Shown piece by piece: positions 6,354 to 10,995 of a stretch of 10,995 bases of DNA. Source of the DNA: an uncultured Propionivibrio sp. (GTDB taxonomy: Bacteria > Pseudomonadota > Gammaproteobacteria > Burkholderiales > Rhodocyclaceae). The stretch lies in the NCBI GenBank assembly GCA_938040985.1, contig CALHZD010000086.1, forward strand, positions 1-10,995, written 5' to 3'. The translations under genes and the position numbers were made by a program. Every line of letters begins with the position of its first letter. Within the stretch, counting starts at the first letter, position 1. Below the pieces are notes generated by a model, which saw only the letters and a program-made list of their open reading frames with translations, searched no databases and was not told the DNA's origin.

Positions 6354-7993
6354 GCGCGCCCTCCACGATTCTGGTAGTCAATGGCCGCACGGACAAACGA
6401 TGTAAACAGCGGATGCCCGAGACGCGGCGACGATGTAAATTCCGGATGGAACTGGCAACCGACAAACCAGGGATGTTGGTCACGCGGCAATTCGATCATT
6501 TCGCACAGCTCGGTGCCCGGTGCGCGGCCGGAGACGACCAGTCCCTTGGCTTCGAGTTCGCCAAGCAAGGCATTATTGACTTCATAGCGATGCCGATGGC
6601 GTTCGACAATCGTCGGTTGCCCGTAAATTTCGCGCGCCAGCGTCCCTTCGCGCAACTGGCAGATTTGGCCGCCCAGACGCATCGTACCGCCCAGATCGGA
6701 GCGCTCATCACGCTTTTCAACTTTGCCGGAAGCATCCTGCCATTCGGTAATCAGACCAATCACCGGGTAAGGCGTCGCCTTGGAAAATTCGGTGCTGTGC
6801 GCGCCCTCCATGTCTGCAACATGGCGAGCGTATTCAACGACGGCCAGTTGCATACCCAGACAGATGCCCAGATACGGAATCTTGTTTTCGCGCGCATGGC
6901 GGATCGCAAGAATCTTTCCTTCCGTGCCACGCCGGCCGAATCCACCGGGAACGAGGATAGCGTCCATCCCGTCCAGCAGACTGCATCCCGAGCGTTCGAT
7001 CTCTTCAGAATCAATGTAGTGAATCTTAACCTTGCTGCGCGTATTCATTCCGGCATGCGATAAAGCTTCGATCAGCGATTTATAGGATTCGGTCAGATCG
7101 ACGTATTTGCCGACGAAGGCGATATTGAGCGTACGCTCCGGGTTTTCCAGCGCCTCGACCAGCCGCTTCCATACCGAGAGATCGGCGGCCTTGGCGAGAA
7201 TATGCAGCTTGTGGCAAACAATTTCATCGAGCATCTGATTGTGCAGCATCGCCGGAATTTTGTAGATTGAATCGGCATCCAGACACTCGATCACCGCCTC
7301 GGGCTGCACGTTACAGAACAGCGCAATTTTTGCTTTCTCGCTTGCGGGCACCGGACGCTCGGTGCGGCACAGCAACACATCCGGCTGTATGCCGATCTCG
7401 CGCAGTTCCTTGACCGAGTGCTGCGTTGGCTTGGTCTTAAGTTCCCCAGCCGTCGGAATATACGGCAGCAGGGTCAAATGGATATAGCAGGCGTTATCGC
7501 GCCCTTCTTCCAGCCCCATCTGGCGAATCGCCTCCAGAAAAGGCAGAGATTCGATGTCACCGACCGTGCCGCCCACCTCAATGATCGCCACCTCGGCGCC
7601 TTCTGCGCCCGCGCGGATATGCGCCTTGATTTCGTCGGTAACGTGCGGAATCACCTGAACCGTCTTACCGAGGTATTCGCCGCGCCGTTCTTTCTTGATA
7701 ACTGATTCGTAAATCTGGCCCGTCGTAAAGTTGTTGCGCTTACTCATTTTGACGCTGGTAAAGCGCTCGTAATGCCCAAGATCCAGATCGGTTTCGGCGC
7801 CATCCTCCGTCACGAACACCTCTCCGTGCTGGAAGGGACTCATGGTACCCGGATCAACGTTGATATAAGGATCAAGCTTGAGATGCGTGATTTTGATGCC
7901 GCGTGATTCGAGAATCGCACCCAGGGACGCCGCAGCGATGCCCTTGCCCAGAGAGGATACGACGCCACCGGTCACAAAAACGTATTTGGTCAT
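6350..7993 (-). CDS. pyrG: CTP synthase
   Basis: This 547-residue enzyme makes CTP from UTP, ATP and glutamine. The N-terminal synthase domain has the P-loop region GGVVSSLGKG (9-18), DPGTMSPFQHGEV (47-59), EVGGTVGDIES (139-149) and the UTP/CTP-binding KTKPTQHSV (186-194). The C-terminal class I glutamine amidotransferase domain has the nucleophile Cys378 in GICLG and the His516/Glu518 pair in FHPEF. Length and motifs are those of an intact enzyme. It is the first gene of the pyrG-kdsA-eno-ftsB run. The ATG at 7991-7993 has only a weak ribosome-binding site (a GAG about 8 bases upstream), but it agrees with the conserved MTKYVFVTGG start. Confidence 0.97.
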   Translation of the reverse strand: MTKYVFVTGGVVSSLGKGIAAASLGAILESRGIKITHLKLDPYINVDPGTMSPFQHGEVFVTEDGAETDLDLGHYERFTSVKMSKRNNFTTGQIYESVIKKERRGEYLGKTVQVIPHVTDEIKAHIRAGAEGAEVAIIEVGGTVGDIESLPFLEAIRQMGLEEGRDNACYIHLTLLPYIPTAGELKTKPTQHSVKELREIGIQPDVLLCRTERPVPASEKAKIALFCNVQPEAVIECLDADSIYKIPAMLHNQMLDEIVCHKLHILAKAADLSVWKRLVEALENPERTLNIAFVGKYVDLTESYKSLIEALSHAGMNTRSKVKIHYIDSEEIERSGCSLLDGMDAILVPGGFGRRGTEGKILAIRHARENKIPYLGICLGMQLAVVEYARHVADMEGAHSTEFSKATPYPVIGLITEWQDASGKVEKRDERSDLGGTMRLGGQICQLREGTLAREIYGQPTIVERHRHRYEVNNALLGELEAKGLVVSGRAPGTELCEMIELPRDQHPWFVGCQFHPEFTSSPRLGHPLFTSFVRAAIDYQNRGGRA

Positions 7994-8020
7994 GGAAATG
8001 CTCAGCAGCGGGAAAGCCAG

Positions 8021-8026
8021 ATTGTA
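8021..8026 (-). promoter_or_regulatory. Possible pyrG -10 box
   Basis: TACAAT on the minus strand lies 27 bp before the pyrG ATG and is one base from the sigma-70 consensus TATAAT. No good -35 hexamer is seen at 16-18 bp. About 40 bp further upstream is the inverted repeat CCTACGC (8068-8074) / GCGTAGG (8104-8110), a possible regulatory site. Confidence 0.35.
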
Positions 8027-8161
8027 GCCGAAACGCCTGCTACCCAGAAATCAATCGGAAAATTAACCCTACGCGATATGCGATTACGGATGATACGCAC
8101 CCTGCGTAGGCGGATTACCCGAGATGTTCATCTATGCCAAGAAAAGCGGTTGTTAACGAAA

Positions 8162-8211
8162 CCGGCCTTGCCAAAGCAAGGCCGGAAAAAGCAACACGCC
8201 GCATAAGCGGC
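8162..8211 (-). terminator. Strong hairpin terminator after rpsD
   Basis: CCGGCCTTGC (8162-8171) and GCAAGGCCGG (8176-8185) form a perfect 10-bp stem with a CAAA loop. On the minus strand TTTCGTT follows; on the plus strand AAAAA follows. A smaller stem, GCCGC/GCGGC (8198-8211), comes first after the rpsD stop. It is followed by a T run (8186-8190 complement) on the minus strand, so the two may act in tandem. They separate rpsD from pyrG. Confidence 0.7.
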
Positions 8212-8219
8212 CTGCCGGG

Positions 8220-8831
8220 CTACAGGCGATTGGCGTAATACTCGACCACCTGTTTGAGGTCAATCGGAAACGGCGCTTCGTCGGCGGATGGCGTCCGGGC
8301 AATAGTTGCCGTGTGCGCCTGTTCGTCAAAACTAATCCACTCGGGACGGCGCAGCGCCGGCTCGGCCAGTGTTTCCGTCACCATGGGAATACGCTGACCG
8401 CGTTCGCTCAGTGAAATGACATCGCCCGCTTTGACACGCGCCGAGGGAATATCGACCCGGCGGCCATTGAGCAGGATATGTCCATGACGAACGAGTTGAC
8501 GCGCCGCAACGCCGGTCGGTGCAAAACCGGCGCGGAACACGACATTGTCGAGACGACGTTCGGCCAGCTCAATCAGTTTTTCGCCGGTCGGCTCCTTCGA
8601 GCGTTCCGCTTCTACAACCAGACGGCGTAGCTGTGTTTCACCCAGGCCATAGTTATAGCGAATCTTCTGCTTTTCCTGGAGTTGTGCGCCGAATTCCGAC
8701 TTTTTGCGCATCTTACCGCCATGCTGGCCGGGGGGATGCGGACGTTTTTCAATGGATTTGCGCGACAGGCCAGGCAATTCGATGCCCAGGGCGCGCATCA
8801 CTTTGAGGCGTGGTCCGGTGTAACGGGACAT
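8220..8831 (-). CDS. rpsD: Small ribosomal subunit protein S4, cysteine-free paralogue type
   Basis: This 203-residue protein matches ribosomal protein S4 over its full length. The N-terminal region begins MSRYTGPRLKVMRALGIELP, followed by PPGQHGGKMRKKSEFG and QLQEKQKIRYNYGLGETQLR. The S4 RNA-binding domain covers about 93-155 and includes RLDNVVFRAGFAPT and ARQLVRHGHILLNGRRVDIP. S4 nucleates 30S assembly by binding the 5' domain of 16S rRNA. It has no cysteine, so it lacks the zinc-type N-terminal site, and it reads more like cyanobacterial or plastid S4 than like E. coli S4. None of rpsM, rpsK, rpoA or rplQ is adjacent, so this is probably a second, stand-alone rpsD. AAGGAA precedes the ATG, and a strong hairpin follows the stop. 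Confidence 0.93.
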   Translation of the reverse strand: MSRYTGPRLKVMRALGIELPGLSRKSIEKRPHPPGQHGGKMRKKSEFGAQLQEKQKIRYNYGLGETQLRRLVVEAERSKEPTGEKLIELAERRLDNVVFRAGFAPTGVAARQLVRHGHILLNGRRVDIPSARVKAGDVISLSERGQRIPMVTETLAEPALRRPEWISFDEQAHTATIARTPSADEAPFPIDLKQVVEYYANRL

Positions 8832-9195
8832 AGTCTGAATTTCCTTGTCAAATTAAAAAGGTAAATACAAAACAATACAGGCAGATTCTCCTGCAGCCGC
8901 CGGCGGCGCCAGGGAGGATTCCGGCGCAGCCGAGGTGCCGCCACGACCACGAAGCCCGGCAACACAAGGGAGAAAGCGTGATTGTAACGTCAACCCGATC
9001 ACAATGAAAAATGCAAAAGCGCTTCAGCGTTTGATCAGTGGCGACAAAGCGCAACATCATTGCGGGAAAAATCAACGCGATCTGTGCCCCACACTCACTC
9101 AAACCAATGGCAATAAGACAACCCGCGTACAGCGCTTTTTCGGCGGTTTCACTGTATGATTGACATCAATCTTCACGCAAATACGCCAAGCACCC
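8832..9195. other. Divergent intergenic region between rpsD and ankyrin gene
   Basis: No gene is convincing in these 364 bp, which must hold both divergent promoters. A GC-rich self-complementary block lies at 8896-8942: the palindrome GCCGCCGGCGGC (8896-8907), and GGCGGCGCC (8902-8910) pairing with GGTGCCGCC (8934-8942) with one G-U pair. The A/T-rich stretch 8847-8878 before rpsD is a likely promoter area, but its boxes are not clear. On the plus strand TATGAT (9155-9160) could be a -10 box for the ankyrin gene if its ATG at 9196 is used. Confidence 0.45.
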
Positions 9196-10023
9196 ATGAA
9201 ACCCGACCGTCCCGCTTTCGCCCTTGCGCGACGCCTTGCCGTCGTGCTGCTGATTGCCGCGTTAATCGCCGGTCTCGGCTTTTGCAGAAAAACGGAAGAT
9301 GTCGACGCAACGGAAATGGTGCTGGCAGGCGAGACGCCGCTTGCCAAAGCGGCTGCCCACGGCGATATTAAGGCAATTGGCAAGCTGATCGAGGATGGCG
9401 CTGAAGTCGACGCTAGGGATACGCTCGGCAGAACCCCACTGCATATCGCCGCTTTTTACGGCAACAGCCGCACCAGCGCTTTCCTGATTTCCAAGGGCGC
9501 CGACGTTAACGCCCAGGACCGAATTGGCATGACACCGCTGCACGTTGCCGTCATTTCTGGCGGAATACGTGAAGTGGAAGCGCTGCTCGAAGAAAAGGCC
9601 GACATCAACCTCAGGACGGCGGCAAATCAAACTGTCCTGCATTTATCCGCCGCGACGGGGCAACCCCGGCTTACCCGGCTTTTACTCGATAGGGGCGCTG
9701 ACCCCAACAGCGAAGACGGCAAGGGCAAGAACCCGTTATTTTACGCTGTCCAGAACAGTCATCCCCAGACGGCTGCCGTTATTCGTCAGGCGATCTCCGG
9801 GGACACAAAAAAGGCCGTAAAAAGAAAGGCCGAAAAAGAGAGGGCGGAAAAAACCGACATGCAGAAAAGCGATGCGCCCTCCGTTCCGTCCGCTTCCACT
9901 GTTTTGCCGGAATCTTCCGCGGCGTCTCCTGAAAATCCCGTAGATTCCGAAATTCCCGAACCGTCAATTGTTCTGCCTCAACTCTCCAACCCGCCGACGC
10001 TAGCCCCCGACACTTCGGAATAG
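9196..10023 (+). CDS. Membrane-anchored ankyrin-repeat protein
   Basis: From the ATG at 9196 the protein has 275 residues. A positively charged start (MKPDRPAFALARR) precedes a hydrophobic helix (about 13-29) ending LIAGLGFC. This is a signal anchor or signal peptide; the cysteine is not in a good lipobox because Phe is at -1. Five ankyrin repeats follow at about 45-77, 78-110, 111-143, 144-176 and 177-200, with cores GRTPLHIAAFYGN and GMTPLHVAVISGG. A lysine-rich stretch (204-224) and a Pro/Ser/Glu-rich tail that looks disordered end the protein. The repeats should bind a partner protein in the periplasm or at the membrane; the partner is unknown. An in-frame TTG at 9160 would add 12 residues. 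Neither start has a clear ribosome-binding site. It stands alone on the plus strand. Confidence 0.8.
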   Translation: MKPDRPAFALARRLAVVLLIAALIAGLGFCRKTEDVDATEMVLAGETPLAKAAAHGDIKAIGKLIEDGAEVDARDTLGRTPLHIAAFYGNSRTSAFLISKGADVNAQDRIGMTPLHVAVISGGIREVEALLEEKADINLRTAANQTVLHLSAATGQPRLTRLLLDRGADPNSEDGKGKNPLFYAVQNSHPQTAAVIRQAISGDTKKAVKRKAEKERAEKTDMQKSDAPSVPSASTVLPESSAASPENPVDSEIPEPSIVLPQLSNPPTLAPDTSE

Positions 10024-10692
10024 ATTGAGTGCGCGACACATTGACACCTATTTACACCGCGTCTCGACCTACGAAGTCAATGCCTGCCTGCGCCACATGA
10101 TGATTCGGCCAGAATGGCCGGCGGCGTCGGAATCGGAATTCCTCTTGGCACTTCTCTTTTTTATTTTTCCCGCCAGCTTCATTTACGGCCATTGGTAACA
10201 TTGGCAACACGGGTAGCACGCGGAAATCATTACCGCCAGGCGGCGAGCGAATGTACTCACGCACCTACCAATCTGATCCTTGCCACACGTTGGCTGGCAC
10301 GTCGTACACTTCAGGCAATACACCTCGGCCACTCTGTCAGTCTGCCGCCCATCGTTGTCGGGCCGAGTCTCATCGCCCGGCGCTGCGCTTACCCGTCCGG
10401 CTTCGGTGCGCGGATCCTTATGCATCATGTTCGGCAACATCGGCCGCATAAAGCCGCCGCAGCCGATACTCGCCTTCCGAGATACCGTGATTGAACCGAT
10501 AGCGGCCGTTTCTGCCAGTTTCCGCCATCGTCACGCCCAGACGATTTGTGCTTTTGCCGTGGCCGCGGTCACGTCCGGCAATGCCGCCGCCTTCATTCTC
10601 CTTTTGCTGACGCCGGTTCTGCATTCGCAATGAAACCGGCGCAAGACGGCACAACCCGGCGTGAGGCGTGATATCCAACCCGCCCGGAAGAT
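10024..10692. other. Gene-poor region with possible decayed gene on minus strand
   Basis: No full gene is convincing in these 669 bp. Three short minus-strand frames overlap in different phases (10418-10678, 10183-10449 and 10052-10264). The middle one has a Cys cluster, CLKCTTCQPTCGKDQIGRC, but none has a good start signal or a family that I recognise. The pattern would fit one gene broken by frameshifts, or chance open frames. Other features are a hairpin, CGGCCA/TGGCCG (10106-10120), and a T-rich tract (10155-10168) that might help end the ankyrin transcript. Confidence 0.4.
10194..10220. repeat. Three degenerate 9-bp tandem repeats
   Basis: GGTAACATT, GGCAACACG and GGTAGCACG lie head to tail. 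A related GGCAACATC occurs at 10432-10440. On the minus strand one frame reads V-L-P, V-L-P, M-L-P. Short tandem repeats of this kind often sit inside low-complexity coding sequence, which fits the idea of a decayed gene here. Confidence 0.5.
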
Positions 10693-10995
10693 TCAGAAAA
10701 AACCGACGCCGCCGTTGATCTGCACAATCTCGCCGGTCACGAAGGCCGAGCGCGCCGAGCTGAGGAACAGCACGCTTTGCGCCACATCGTCAGGCGAACC
10801 TTCACAGCCCAGCGGAGTGGCTTCGACAATGGCCCGACGCCCTTGCGGGGTATTGAAGCGCTCGTGAAAACGGGTGGCAATCAGCCCGGGAGCGACGCCG
10901 TTGACGCGGATACCGAACGGCCCACCCTCTTTCGCCAATGCGCGGGTATAAGCCACGATGGCGCCTTTTGCCGCCGCATAGGCGGCCGCACCCGG
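10693..10995 (-). CDS. SDR-family oxidoreductase, C-terminal part, cut by window edge
   Basis: The last 100 residues of a short-chain dehydrogenase/reductase are present; the frame stays open to position 10995, so the start lies outside the window. The fragment begins PGAAAYAAAKGAIVAYTRAL, which contains the catalytic YxxxK pair. It continues with GIRVNGVAPGLIATRF (substrate and cofactor region) and SPDDVAQSVLFLSS, then ends VTGEIVQINGGVGFF. The Rossmann-fold NAD(P)-binding N-terminus is not in the window. It is closest in style to FabG-like 3-oxoacyl reductases, but the substrate cannot be assigned. An internal GTG at 10954-10956 is not the start, because the coding frame and the active-site motif continue upstream. 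Confidence 0.85.
   Translation of the reverse strand, partial: PGAAAYAAAKGAIVAYTRALAKEGGPFGIRVNGVAPGLIATRFHERFNTPQGRRAIVEATPLGCEGSPDDVAQSVLFLSSARSAFVTGEIVQINGGVGFF

Noticed and set aside
8832..8880. Zur-type operator upstream of the Cys-free S4
   Set aside because: I looked for a long AT-rich palindrome of the Zur type and did not find one.
8935..9159. 74-codon plus-strand frame between rpsD and the ankyrin gene
   Set aside because: It has no ribosome-binding site, composition typical of chance, and lies where divergent promoters are expected.
9160..9195. TTG start for the ankyrin gene
   Set aside because: The ATG at 9196 gives a normal signal-anchor start; the TTG has no ribosome-binding site and overlaps a possible -10 box. 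This is not fully settled.

Overview
The window looks like the chromosome of a Gram-negative bacterium, most likely a betaproteobacterium. The evidence is the linked block pyrG-kdsA-eno-ftsB, Kdo (lipopolysaccharide) synthesis, an SlyD-type chaperone and moderately GC-rich housekeeping genes. Rhodocyclales or Nitrosomonadales-type relatives are plausible, but I cannot fix the order from sequence alone. Almost every gene lies on the minus strand. The one clear exception is an ankyrin-repeat gene near the right end.

Layout from left to right. Positions 1-350 are non-coding and repeat-rich: an array of degenerate palindromic units with a period of about 40 bp, plus a 114-bp inverted-repeat (MITE-like) element that separates the last unit from the others. 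Next is a polytopic putative Na+/H+ antiporter (351-1622, minus), then a small winged-helix-like protein with a basic tail (1955-2215, minus). An overlapping pair follows, a Bcp/PrxQ-type peroxiredoxin and an SlyD-type prolyl isomerase (3457 down to 2478, minus), closed by a good intrinsic terminator at about 2346-2369. The core is pyrG, kdsA, eno and ftsB (7993 down to 3700, minus), which probably form one operon: pyrG and kdsA overlap by 4 bp, the other gaps are about 60 to 110 bp, and a hairpin covers the ftsB stop codon. Upstream, and separated by a strong hairpin, is a monocistronic rpsD-like gene (8220-8831, minus). It encodes a cysteine-free S4 of a type unlike the E. coli alpha-operon protein.

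The right end holds a membrane-anchored ankyrin-repeat protein (9196-10023, plus), then about 670 bp with no convincing gene. That stretch has three short overlapping minus-strand frames, a Cys cluster and a 9-bp tandem repeat, and may be a decayed gene. The window ends in the C-terminal 100 residues of an SDR oxidoreductase (minus) that runs off the right edge.

Functionally, the central block joins CTP synthesis (PyrG) and Kdo-8-phosphate synthesis (KdsA); CTP is used to activate Kdo. It adds glycolysis (Eno) and divisome assembly (FtsB), a grouping familiar in proteobacteria. I see no phage-defence locus, CRISPR array or biosynthetic cluster. The most unusual material is the non-coding repeat region at 28-352, especially the inverted-repeat element whose core closely resembles a repeat I remember from Neisseria genomes, and the divergent S4 paralogue.
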